Of a DNA stretch of 64,000 bases, positions 40,101-53,700 are shown piece by piece (within the stretch, counting starts at the first letter, position 1; each line of letters begins with the position of its first letter). The stretch lies in the NCBI GenBank assembly GCA_963995525.1, contig OZ023205.1, forward strand, positions 48,594,408 to 48,658,407, given 5' to 3'. The notes under the pieces were generated by a model. That model was not told where the DNA came from. It searched no databases and saw nothing but the letters and a program-made list of their open reading frames with translations. The stretch is from Escarpia spicata. Taxonomy: Eukaryota > Annelida > Polychaeta > Sabellida > Siboglinidae. The position numbers and the translations under genes were made by a program.

Positions 40101-43100
40101 AGGCCAGAATATCCAGCAGATCTTCCCCAGGCATCCATTGTAGAGCTCCAGTAGCCCCCCTATATGAATCTCTTTCCCACGCCACTGTTACTTACTTACT
40201 TACTTAGTCCATTAACCGACTTGATCGTCAGGGGGACATAAGCATATTTCGCCATTCTTGTCTGGTGATGTTTATTGGGAGATTATGCCTACGTCCCTTT
40301 AAATATGTTCGTCAGTTGATTTTTATGTGATTTGCCATTTCAAGCCTTGGGCAAGTTCATTCACTCTGCTTTGCTCCAGTTCTCTCAGTGGTATATATGA
40401 GCACCTGGCTACTTACGGTAGTGGATGTTTGTGTATGAATAGTCTACGCGCATTAATTGCAGCATGACTGAATGCTTTCCAGAGAAGTCGAGATGGGGTT
40501 CGATTGAACAAGTCTGCCAGGTAGTAAAGTGTAAAGCACTTTGAGCAGTCCTAGGGCTGGATACTGCGCTATATAAGAACTTAACATTGTTTACCATTAA
40601 CATTTGTAATGAGATGATTTGATTGGAGATGATTTCGATGTTGCGTTCTTCACTGGCCACCAGGTGTCAGGACCGAAGCAACTCGCTGTTCAGTCAATAA
40701 AGATGTGTGACGAAATGAGGACAGCTCTTGGAAATGACTATTCCAGTGATGGTCTACCTCTACTTCTCCACCAGGTGGGGTCATTGCCTGTTTCTATGAA
40801 AACAGTTAAATATAGCACAAGATATCCAAATAATCAAACAATAAAAATATATGTAAGCTTGTATTAGAACACTCTTCAGCATAGTTCATATTCATAATAT
40901 CTGTTGATGCTGTTGTTTCAGTTTACCTGTACCAGATCCAACTGTTTGGAGTGCTGTTTCAGTTTCAACAGTGGCAGATCCAACTTTTGTGACATGGTTT
41001 AAATTTTACTGGACCCAATATTTGTCCTGTTGTTAAAGTTTTTCCTATGCTGGATTCAACATTTGTGCTGTTGTTTATATTTTACCAGTGCCATTTGTGC
41101 TGTTGTTTTAAGTTTCCCTCTCTGAAATTCACGTGATTGTTTCAGTTTCATTAGTGCCGAATCCAACATTTGTGCCGTTGTTTCAGTTTTACCTGTGCCG
41201 AATCCAACAATTGGTGCAATCCAAGCACATGCACATGCTTCGGTGGAAGCGCTTTGCTGAGAACTCGAACTGCATAGACCAGTTGTACGTTAGCTACAAG
41301 GCCAAGCTCACGTAAGTACAACTTACCTCGGTCTACTCTGTCATTGGTTCTTTTAGAGTACAGCAGTTGCTATAGAAATATAGTATCCACATTTAACAAG
41401 ATTCTCATGTTGTATTGATAGGATAACAGTTTGTTATACCAATACATCGTATGTAGTAGACGAGTGTCAGATTATTGTATATATCAATGTTAATTTTCTT
41501 ACACCAAGCATCAAAAACTGTTTTTTTGGGAAGTAAGGTCTTTTATTAGGTACTGTACGATAATATGTGTCAGGCCACAACGGTTTGAATCATAAAGTAC
41601 GTTTCACAGCCACAAGGAAGAGCTAAAATACAGTCGCAGGACTTGTGTAAAAATATTAATTTTCATTTCTTTGCATTTTTAGAGACAATCGATAATTTAC
41701 TACCAGTTTGAATGTGGTAATGACTACGTATGCAGACACCTATAATAATAAAAGTGTCAGCTATCTGAAAATATAAGTACTGAACAAAAATTCACAGAAT
41801 CGCTGTCCAAATATTTATGAATATGAACGAGTTCTGATGTTGTGTCTCAAATGACTACACATGCTATTAATATGGCTTGTGAGAAGTTATACTTTACAGT
41901 AGATCACTAATAACTGGTATATGATTACATAAGAATAAAAGAAAAAATATTTTTGGAGGTGCCCCAAAACATTTGAGAAAAAAAAGTGTAATTTTGTAGA
42001 ATTTTGGGTTTCCAAAAACATTATCTTTTATTAGCTACTGTACGATAGTGATATACTGTGACTGAATGATAGGGGTGACTATCGTGGATAGTTTAACTAT
42101 CGCAATAATATTGTTGTTGTAATTACTATTATGATATTATCGCGATAGTCTCATGATTGTCGCGATAGTGTCATGGAAGCTAAATATGCTTATGTTCCTA
42201 TTTTACTTAATAAAGCTACATATCGCACGGACCCAGCAAGTGTATGTTATGATCAATAGAACATCGACAATGTTTATGGTTATTTGTTTTTATCCATGAG
42301 TGATGTTGATTGGTTCGACAATTCTTGATGTTGGATCGGCGGATAATGTAGAAAAATCACGTGTAGGAATAATATTGCAGCAACACAAGTAAACCTGTTA
42401 ATGTGTTTGGCCAACTATCGATAATACTGCATCGCCACGTCGACTATCGCAATGCACTGATAGTTCAATATATTGTTACACCCCTACTGAATGTCTTGTA
42501 TTAGGTACCGTACAGTACTGATCAAGGTTGTGCTGAAGTACTTTCGTACTTAAAGGGGCCCTGTATAGATTGCGTTATTCCACAACAGAAGTATTTTGTC
42601 GGCCGACACTTGGCATCTACGGCCATTTATAGAACAATCTCGTGCAGGCGATATGTTTGCCATAGTTAGTTCTTGGGAACACAAGACAAGCGTACGCTGA
42701 ATCTACTGATTATATTGTTGATAAGGATTTATTTATGACATATATTGTTGCAAACTAACAACACTAAATAATAAATCCTTATCAACAACACAATCACCAG
42801 ATGCAGTGGACACTTGTCTTGTGTTCCCAAAAACTAACGGCGGCAAACATATCGCCTGCACCACACTGTTCTATAAATAGCCGCAGACGCCAAGCATTGG
42901 CCGACAAAATACTTCTGCCATGGAATAGCGCAATCTATACAGTGCCCCTTTAAGTACATTTGTAAAATAATATAAGTACTTTTTAAATACTTTTGAATTG
43001 TGATCATGTAATATCAAATCAATGATTTGGTCACCTCCCAATCCCCCCTGGCCCCTGTGGGTGACTAGACAATAGGGGCACTGTATGTGTACTCAAGTAC

Positions 43101-44685
43101 TTTTATTACGAAATAAATATGTAACATGGTCATGGATGCACTATTTCTTTTTAAAAACTTATTTCATTTTAAAATTTCCTTTCACAAAACGGAGTACCTC
43201 CCTCACAAACAATAATATCCACATATAATTTTATAACCCAGCCCTGACTCCTTATTCCGTTACACAAATGGGTCCACCAGAAGTACTTTTACTTAAGTGC
43301 CTTTGAAAAGTACTTGGCCTGTACTTAAGTACTTTCCTAAAGCCACAAAGTACTTCGTCTATGAAAAGTACTTGTACTTAAGTACATTTCAAAGTACTTC
43401 GACGCAGCCCTGGTACTGATGTACTATGACTGACTGACCGAATGTAGGAGGATCATGTCCGAGTACAACGACTACGTGAAGCGGGCGGAGAGACTGGGGG
43501 AGGCGAGACGAGCTCTCCTCAACAAGGAGAGCGCCGAGGATGTAGTGCAACAGGAGGACATCATCATCTACCTGCGCTGGTTCATCTGCCATCTCAACTC
43601 TCTGCAGACATTCAACAAGTTCACCAAGGTACGCTCTAACTGAAGGTTTCACGGCAAAATGCGATATATCGATTTTCTTGGTTTTGAGAAAAACACAATT
43701 TTGTGTTTCATCCATCCAAGTTTAAATAGTAAGTTGTAAGTGAAGTTTGCATATATTAGCAATCTAAAATCATAAAGAATGGTAGCAAAGTCTAAAATGT
43801 TTGTTGCAGATTTGTTACACAAAATGTGATATTAAATTGTTCTGTTATCCAAGCGCTGCATGTTCCTACAGGGCATGCCGTCACTCCGCGTAGCTGCACT
43901 GGCAGTAAGGCGGCGCTGATTGGCTGAAAATGAATATATTGCGTTTTGATAAAAAAGACGGATGGCGCTTATCGCGTTTTGAAAACAAAAAGTGTTTAAT
44001 GGGGATTTGTCACATTTTGTATAAATTATAGCATCCTAGCTCAACACGTGTAACAAACGATTCTTCCTTGTTTAGACATAATTGACGTTTATCGCGTTTT
44101 GCCCTGACATCCTTCAACCGTCACACTCTCACGCACATGCCACATTTTCTTGGTTAAAATCCTATTTTTACTTGAATTTATTGAATTAAATTCATGTGAC
44201 GCTTTGAAATTATTAAAGAAATGTTATCCATTTGTTTTTATTACGAAATCATGGTTTACAGTGTAAGCTATTCATTGCTTATCCACCTTAGCTCCCTAGC
44301 GCCTTGACCCATCTGTTGACAACTGGAAAACTACTTATGTACTTTGAGATTGACCAACCCTTTTGTTTTGATGCGCCTCTGAGATGGTTTCCAAGGATTT
44401 AGGCGCAATAGAAGTTATCTTATTATTATTATTATTATTATAACAAGTCGGGCAGACAGCCCAAATGTGTTTTAATGAACAGTTTGTTATTGTTTAAATT
44501 TAAATGTTTTGGGAGGACCAGATGTGCCTACCATTCCGGATTGTCCAGATAATTCGGGAAATACACCTCAAATTACGGTATGACAGCGAGGGATGAAAAT
44601 ATTACGGATTCTTTCTTTGTCACAATGATCGTCAATCACTTCGGTGCTCCTCAAATTTTGCTTCCATTATATTCAACAGGTGGCA

Positions 44686-44719
<34 letters not shown>

Positions 44720-47700
44720 GCAGCTTGTTGTGACATGGTTTTTCATTCGCTGCTTCTGGTTGTAATCTGACCAGTAGGAAACAGAATTTATGACAAATTC
44801 GCATTTATGCAATGCAACAAGACAACACCAGATATGGAAGAAATGTGGCCAGAATAACCTTCTGACATTTATTTATTATTCACCCGATAATTGGATGAGT
44901 TATTAGCTAAAACACAATACAATCAAATGTGGGCCATTTGAGGTCTTAAACATTGCCCCATTTATTTTACCTATACATTCTAAAAACAAGGCCCACACTG
45001 ATTACCGATGAGATGGATATGTGTATCACGTGATATGTCGTCGTGCCCCTGCCAGGTCACGACCTTTATCAGAATCATCCGAGCTAACTGTTTGGGAATT
45101 TGAGCGACGGCTCCGCAACTTTTGTGAACACTGAACTGTTGAATTCAAAAGTTGTTTTTGTTTCACTAAACCATATTTGGGTGGCAAGTGTGTTAGACGT
45201 ACTACATACGGTTAATTCTGTTTAATACTATTTTACAATAAAAACGAATGCATATCCTCCCTTTAAGCAACCTATAGCATTGTTATACTGATCAAATGAC
45301 ACTATCTACCACCAAACTTCCAAATATACCTTCATCAAATAAATCCACTGGGCTTTGTAAAAAATCTGCTTAGTATCAAAATAATTGTTTTCTTTGTAAT
45401 TTCTTTTGGTTCCATGGTATAATGTGTCACATTTATAAGTTTGTCATTTAGTTTGGTCCCATTGTATAATGTGTCATATTTATAAGTTTGTCAATTATTT
45501 TGGTCCCACAGTATAATGTGTCACATTTATGAGTTTGTCATTTATTTTGGTCCCACTGTATAATGGGTCATATTTATAAGTTTGTAATTTATTTTGGACC
45601 CACGGTATAATGTGTCATATTTATAAGTTTGTAATTTATTTTGGTCCCAATGTATAATGTGTCACATTCAGTTTGTAATTTCTTGTGGTCCCACGGTATA
45701 ATTTGTCACATTTATAAGTTTGTAATTTATTTTGGTTCCACGGTATAATGTGTCACATTTATAAGTTTGTAATTTATTTTGGTCCCACTGTATAATGCGT
45801 CATATTGATAAGTTTGTCAATTATTTTGGTTCCACAGTATAATGTGTCACATTTACAAGTTTGTAATTTATTTTGGTCCCACGGTATAATGTGTCATATT
45901 TATAAGTTTGTCATTTATTTTGGTCCCACTGTATAATGTGTCACATTAAGTTTGTAATTTCTTGTGGTCCCACGGTATAATTTGTCACATTTATAAGTTT
46001 GTAATTTCTTTTGGTCCCACGGTATAATGTGTCACATTTATAAGTTTGTAATTTCTTGTGGTCCTATGGTATAATGTGTCATATTTATAAGTTTGTAATT
46101 TATTTTGGTCCCACGTTTGTGTCATATTTATAAGTTTGTCATTTATTTTGGTCCCACTGTATAATGTGTCACATTTATAAGTTTGTCATTTATTTTGGTC
46201 CCACTGTATAATGTGTCACATTAAGTTTGTAATTTCTTGTGGTCCCACTATATAATGTGTCACATTTATAAGTTTGTAATTTCTTGTGGTCCTATGGTAT
46301 AATGTGTCATATTTATAAGTTTGTAATTTCTTTTGGTTCCTCTGTATAATGTGCCATATTGATAAGTTTGTCAATTATTTTGGTCCCACAGTATAATGTG
46401 TCACATTTACAAGTTTGTAATTTATTTTGGTCCCACTGTATAATGGGTCATATTTATAAGTTTGTAATTTATTTTGGTCCCACGGTATAATGTGTCATAT
46501 TTATAAGTTTGTCATTTATTTTGGTCCCACTGTATAATGTGTCACGTTAAGTTTGTAATTTCTTGTGGTCCCACGGTATAATTTGTCACATTTATAAGTT
46601 TGTAATTTCTTTTGGTCCCACGGTATAATGTGTCACATTTATAAGTTTGTAATTTCTTGTGGTCCTATGGTATAATGTGTCATATTTATAAGTTTGTAAT
46701 TTATTTTGGTCCCACGTTTGTGTCATATTTATAAGTTTGTCATTTATTTTGGTCCCACTGTATAATGTGTCACATTTATAAGTTTGTCATTTATTTTGGT
46801 CCCACTGTATAATGTGTCACATTAAGTTTGTAATTTCTTGTGGTCCCACTATATAATGTGTCACATTTATAAGTTTGTAATTTCTTGTGGTCCTATGGTA
46901 TAATGTGTCATATTTATAAGTTTGTAATTTCTTTTGGTTCCTCTGTATAATGTGCCATATTGATAAGTTTGTCAATTATTTTGGTCCCACAGTATAATGT
47001 GTCACATTTACAAGTTTGTAATTTATTTTGGTCCCACTGTATAATGGGTCATATTTATAAGTTTGTAATTCATTTTGGTCCCACGGTATAATGTGTCATA
47101 TTTATAAGTTTGTCATTTCTTGTGGTCCCATGATATAATGTGTCACAAGTGCCACAAACTCGTGACGCATCCATTCCCGATTGCGGGATGCGCTCAGTTG
47201 GGAACAATCTAACAGCGCGTGTGACGCTATCGGGATGTCTTTCGAGATCGGGGCGCTCGCAAATTAATAATAATATACACGATCGTGTAACCGTCTGTAG
47301 CCACGAGTAGGGTTACATGCAAAATATAGCAGGGCGCCGTATAAAAAAGGTAGGGCGTTCTTTTTACCCTTTTTGGGTACCAGGGCATCACAGAAAAAGG
47401 GCAGGGCGTAACGCCCCGCAAATTCGACCTAGGCAGAACATTGGTTATTATTCACATACCATGTTCAGCCTACATGTACTCACAATTTTTGAATTATCAG
47501 TCTTTGGGATTGATGTTGTTATTTCCTCTACACCGACATGGATGCATAACAAAAACAAAAGATCAATAGTTCTCCTTATGTCAGCAGACTTTGCAATACT
47601 CACATATCCTTTTGACCTCATGAATGCATAAATTACTAGTAACGCCAACCTAGTCCCTTTATTGAATCTCATCCAGCCACTTCCACTGACATGGAGATGA

Positions 47701-50700
47701 ATTCACTTCAAAGTAGATAAAATAACGACATTTGAATTTTAATAGCACTCGTGGCCAACTATCAAAATGGCTACTGCATATTTGTCACATTGATTGTTTG
47801 CATTCACAACATCTAACTTGTCTCCAATGTTTTATTCATAAACAGTTTTTAAACACATGGTAACCATAAATATTTTACGGAAATGTGTATCTCTCTAACT
47901 CGGACTGTACATCATTAAAACCTTCTGTTTCAGAGGTTAAACAAAACTGCCATCTACTGTGGAAGAGTTCATTTATTGTCTTCAGAAAGTTATTTGAACA
48001 GATTTTATGACAATTTTCTGAGTCTCAGTTTTGTCTTACTGTAAGCTCAATAGGCTGATTATATTTCTCTCTTGACATCCCAAAAATGTGTGAAATATAA
48101 AGATACTTTATTTACTTTTGCCGTGAAAATAATTCTTTTTGTAATATGTGAACATTAAGATATAGTGCTTAAGTAAATAATTTTTCTGTATTTCATTTCA
48201 ATTTATGGCAAGTTGACACATACAATAATAGGTTGGTTGTTAGTTATCATGTTGCTAAATGCTAAACAGGCGTTTATTGTGTGGCTCTCACATACTTTAG
48301 ATAATGGAGTGGATGCCAATAGCCCACCGCATGGATAAGCTTGCGAATGACATGCAGACACAGGACATGCTCCGTTCTGATGGTCTCTCAGAAAACAGGG
48401 CGTATCAGGTAGGATATGTTATGTCTCTTTCTTCATTGTCCTCTGTCCCTCGCCCCGTCCTATGTCCCTCTCCACTGTCCCATGTCCCTCTTCCTTGTCC
48501 TGTTTCCCTCTCCCCTTTTCTGTTTCTCTCTCCCTTGTCCTGTTTCCATCTTTCTTGTACTGTTTCCCTCTTCGTTGTCCAATCTCCCTGTCCCTTGTCC
48601 TGTTTCCCTCTTCCTTGGATTGTCTTCCTTCTCCTTGCGCTGTTTCCATTTCCTTGTCCTGTTTCCCTCTTCCCTGTTTTGTCTCCCTCTTTTCTTGTCT
48701 GCCTCCACCTTGCTCTATTTCCCTTTCCTTGTCCTATCTCTCTCCCCTCTTTTCTATTACATCTGTCTTCCATCCCTGGCCCTTGACCTTTTCCACACAT
48801 ATCTTCTCCCACCCATTTTTGTCTATCTCTGCATACGGTGTATGTGTGATGCATGCATGCATGCGTGCATCCTTAAGTGTATTACTTCCTGTCTTTCTAT
48901 TCCTGGACATATGCAGGAAAAGTTCTTGTGAAAACAAACATGGGAACAGTAAAAGAAATCCTTTCTGCAAAGGACCTGGACATGTATTAGACGGATCTTT
49001 GTGTAACGCCATTATTGGGACAAAAAGACTTAAATACATATTGAGCGTCTCCGGACGTTATTTTGAAGAAAAAAATCGGATCATTTGAAGTTTCTACTAC
49101 TGTGCCTCTGAACTGTCCAAGTAAGATACTATGATTATCGTGGTAGAGACTGCAACATATAATTTTACAACCTACTATGCCATCACTGTATTACTATATT
49201 ATTGTATTACTATTATTATTATTATATACTTATTATATAATTATTATATAATTATTACGGCTTTTAAGTCTTCCCGAAAACAACATTCAAAGTCGCTACT
49301 ACTGTGCTTTTTACCTTTTTAGTGACACGTGATATTTATGATTATTGGGCCAAATATTGCAACATGTTAGTTCCAATATATTATGCTGTCACTGTATTAT
49401 CGCATTATTCTAAAATCATTAGGGTATTTTAAATCTCCCCGGAAATTTTATTTTGAAATAATCTTTGATATTCCAAAGTTGTTACTATTGTGCCTTTGAA
49501 CCTCTAAATGATCACCGGGCCAGAGACTGTAATGCACATATTATGTTACCATTGTAATATTGGATTATTTTTCTACAATTAAGGGTAATTTTTTTGTTTT
49601 AATTTGATACTTTGACATTTTTTCAGTCAAATTTGCTATTACTGTGCCTTTCAAGTTTCTAAGTTGGCATATGATATTGTGATTATCGGGCCATATACTG
49701 CAACATATTAAATTTAGCATATGTTACTACTGTAAAATTGCTTGAAACGTTCAATGATTGTCAGGTGGTCAGAAATTTATATATGTCATATTATGTTAGC
49801 ACTGTCAATGGCAGTGATTAATCACTTGCAGTCAGTGGTGTTTAGTATGTTTTATATGCTAACTTGCAAACCGGCCTAAAAAGTGAATTTTTTTTCTTTT
49901 CTTTTTAAGTCTACCCAATCTTTTGTATTATTTCTCTCCCAAGTACATATCATGATGTTATTGACTCTAAGCCTAGTTGGCCTTTCTTTTCTTATTTTGT
50001 TATGTTCTCTGATAGAAATCCATGCGATGTCTATCTCTACTTACTCTTTGATACTAACAATTGAATTTGTATTCTTTTGGTTAATCGTCAACATCAATGT
50101 GTTTATCATTACTTGTATGTATACAACTGTTCAACGGATATGTACTTATGATGTATATTATGATATGCATTCATACACTAGTTATATTTATGTACTTATT
50201 TTTGAATGTTTTTGTAAATTTTTTCAACGAACTCTGAAAGGATCACTATGATGTGCTCTAATACATTTGTAAATGGCAGAATCTATTAATATTAGCCAGA
50301 TCCAAACAAATAAAAACTTTGACTTAAAAACAATATTCAATGAAGCCAAACACATTGAAAATGAAACGTATGATGATTCTCCATTTTCTCTTAACACACA
50401 TGATTGTAAATATTTTACTGCAGTTGAGTTTTCTGAAGCATTTAAACCAGAAAACATATCTTTATCAATGTTCTGCATCAATTGCCGTAGTTTGGAGACT
50501 CAATGAGATTCTCTTCAAGAATTACTTTCTAATATGTCGTCAAAAGGCCTGACTCTAGATCTCATTGGACTAACTAAAGTTTTTAAAGTTCAACATGTTT
50601 TACGTTATAAAATAAATGGGTATCACAATTGACTATTCAATACAAGACTAGATGGTGGAGTTGGCCTATACATCAGTAACAAATACACCTATTTTAAACG

Positions 50701-53700
50701 TGAAGACTTGTCAATATTTATTCCTCATGTATTGGAGTCCATTTTTGTAGAGGTTCAAATTAAGAAATGTAAACCTATACTTGTGGGTGTAATCTATCGT
50801 CCCAACTCTCATCCACGTGCAGATCTTGATCTATTTATGGGTACTATATTAGACATCCAAGACAAAATCTCAAATGAAAATAAAGTAGTGTACCTGATGG
50901 GGGATTATAATATTAATCTACTAAACTTTGTTACAACAAAACTAATGATTTTATAGATAATGTAATAGCACAAGGATATATTCCACACATAACAAAACCA
51001 ACACGGATAACACCTGTTACAGCAACTCTTATAGACCATTTATATTCTAATCATGCTCACCCCAACTATGAATCGGGGATTATCGTTACAGACATGACTG
51101 ACCATTTTGGAATATTTCATTTAATATATAGTAAATCTGCTACACAAAAATTAGCATATAAACAAAAACGCCAGTTAAACTTGACCAACATTTTAAAATT
51201 TAGAAGTCTTGGCTACGGCTGACTATTCCTCTGTCCTATCTACTAGCAATGCAAATGAAGCATACAACAACTTAATGTTAACATATACATCACTTTATGA
51301 AATATCTTGCCCAGTTAAAACTATCAGAGTAAATAGCAAATATATTAAAAGAGAGCCCTGGGTAACATCAGGCATTATAGTGTCTTCAATAAACAAAGAC
51401 AAATAAAAAAAATAAAAAAATAAAAAATAAAGCAGAAAGCTAAATAAGCCCAATACAGTGAGAGAGGATGCTTATAAGGTATATTGTAAACTATTTGATA
51501 AGATCAAGAGCAGCAAAAATTAAGTATTATACTGAAATACTGGAAGAACTTAAACATAGCATCAAAGAAACATGGACCATACTGAGGAAGGCAATATTTA
51601 ATCAAAACAAGAGTTTCCAATTACCTCAAACTTTTATTGTAAAAGGAGAAAAAGTATCAAATTTGGCTTTTATTGCTGAAGAGTTTAACCGTTTCTTTGC
51701 TGATATAGGTAAATCAGTGAGTGATTTAATACCTCCTCCCACAACCTCGTTTCATGCACACCTAAAAGATAACTTTTTCATGCAACCTACTGATGTAAAC
51801 GAAATCAAAAGAATAGTGCAAAAACTAAAAACTAAATGCACTGAAGGCTTCGATAGTTTATCTACAAAACTTGTACAACAGACCATTGAGGAAATAACAA
51901 TCCCACTTGTGCACATCATAAATAATTCCTTTGTTACAGGTGTTGTACCTGACAATTAAAAAATCGCTAAAATAATTCCAATTTATAAATCAGGAAATAT
52001 TAATGTGTTTAATAACTACAGACCAATAAGTATTTTACCAACACTTTCTAAAATAATGGAAAAAATAGTATGTAACAGATTAGTAATATATTTAGAGAAA
52101 TATAATATACTGTATAAACATCAATATGGATTTCGCTGGAAACATTCCACTATACACCCTATATTGCACTTACTTAAAGACATAGCAGATGCAAATGACA
52201 AAACTACCAAAGATATTACATTGGCTGTGTTTCGCGACTTATCTAAGGCATTTGATACAATTAACCATGACATTTTGTTGTATAAGTTAAATCATGGAAT
52301 CAGAGGAATAAGTAATAGATGGTTTGCCAGTTATCTTTCTAATCGTAAACAATATATTGAAATAAATAATTGCAAATCTCCACTGATCAATATGACACAT
52401 GGAGTACCACAATGATCCATACTAGGACCTGTGCTTTTTTAAATTTATATTAATGACATAGTGAATTCTAGTTCTCTAAACTTGCTATCCTTTGCCGATG
52501 ATACCACTGTTTACTATTCAGGATATGATATTGAACATTTAGTCATAAAAGTGAATAAAAAATTAAAACAATTATACAATTGGTTGTGTGCTAACAAATT
52601 GTGCTTGAACATCAAAACGACACATTTCTGTGTTTTTAGTCCTGTAAACTCAAACTACGAGGTAAACAATAGCATTAACATAAATAATGAAGTCATCAAC
52701 CAAGTTGGCAAGTATAAAAATGACGAATCTGTAAAATTCCTGGGATTGTATATAGATAAGCACTTTACATGGAAAGAACACATCAACATAATTAGTTCCA
52801 AAATATCTAGAGCTATTTTTGCAATAAATAGAGTGAAATATTTCTTACCATATAAGTCATTAAAATTATTATATTACGTTTTAATTCAGTCATATAACAT
52901 ATGGTATACTAGCATGGGGCAACGGAAATACAAAGAAAATAGAAATTTTACAAAAACGTGCTTTAAGAATAATTAATAAAAAAAGGATATAGGAGTCATA
53001 CTGATCCTTTATTTAAGTCTGACAAAATACAAAAAATGTCAGATGTATATAAACTACAGGTCTCACTATTTATGTACGACTTTAAACATGATTTATTACC
53101 CAAGTCATTTACAAATTTTGCGATCAAAAAGACTAGACAAAAGTATAAGAATAACCCGACAATGCAACCTTCTTGTTAAAGAGACACCTAGAACACATTT
53201 TTCGTCTAAGCTACCAAAACATAATTTCACAAGAATCTGGAACAATATCAACGAAAAAATAAGAAACACTAAACATAGGATAAAATTTAGACGCGTGTTG
53301 TGTGACGTCTACTTAAACGCATATTTTCGTCAAGTGAATTGTATAAATCCTAGATGTTCAGAATGTAATGAAACTGATAAAATGAAACTCTACCTTTGTT
53401 TGTAAGTCTATTACCGTTCTTACACTACGTTGTTAACCAAATACAAATGTTTGGATCGCCTTTCTATTCACTTACATATACTTCAATTGATCATACTTCT
53501 CAGTTCGTTGTTATATATCACCAACAACAGCACATACTATATGATAAATAATACTCCGGTTTAATATTATCTAGTGCGGAGGTGGGTTGGTGATGAATTT
53601 GAGTGAGTTGTTTAACATGATTTTGATGATTGTTATGATTGTAATCATAGAGTAATGATAATCAAATGGTGTCACTGGAAGACGGCTTTTAGCCAAGTGA

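Noticed and set aside
49883..50251. 122-codon hydrophobic frame before the LINE
   Set aside because: AT-driven Phe/Ile/Leu composition with no recognisable membrane protein family; probably LINE 5' region or intron sequence.
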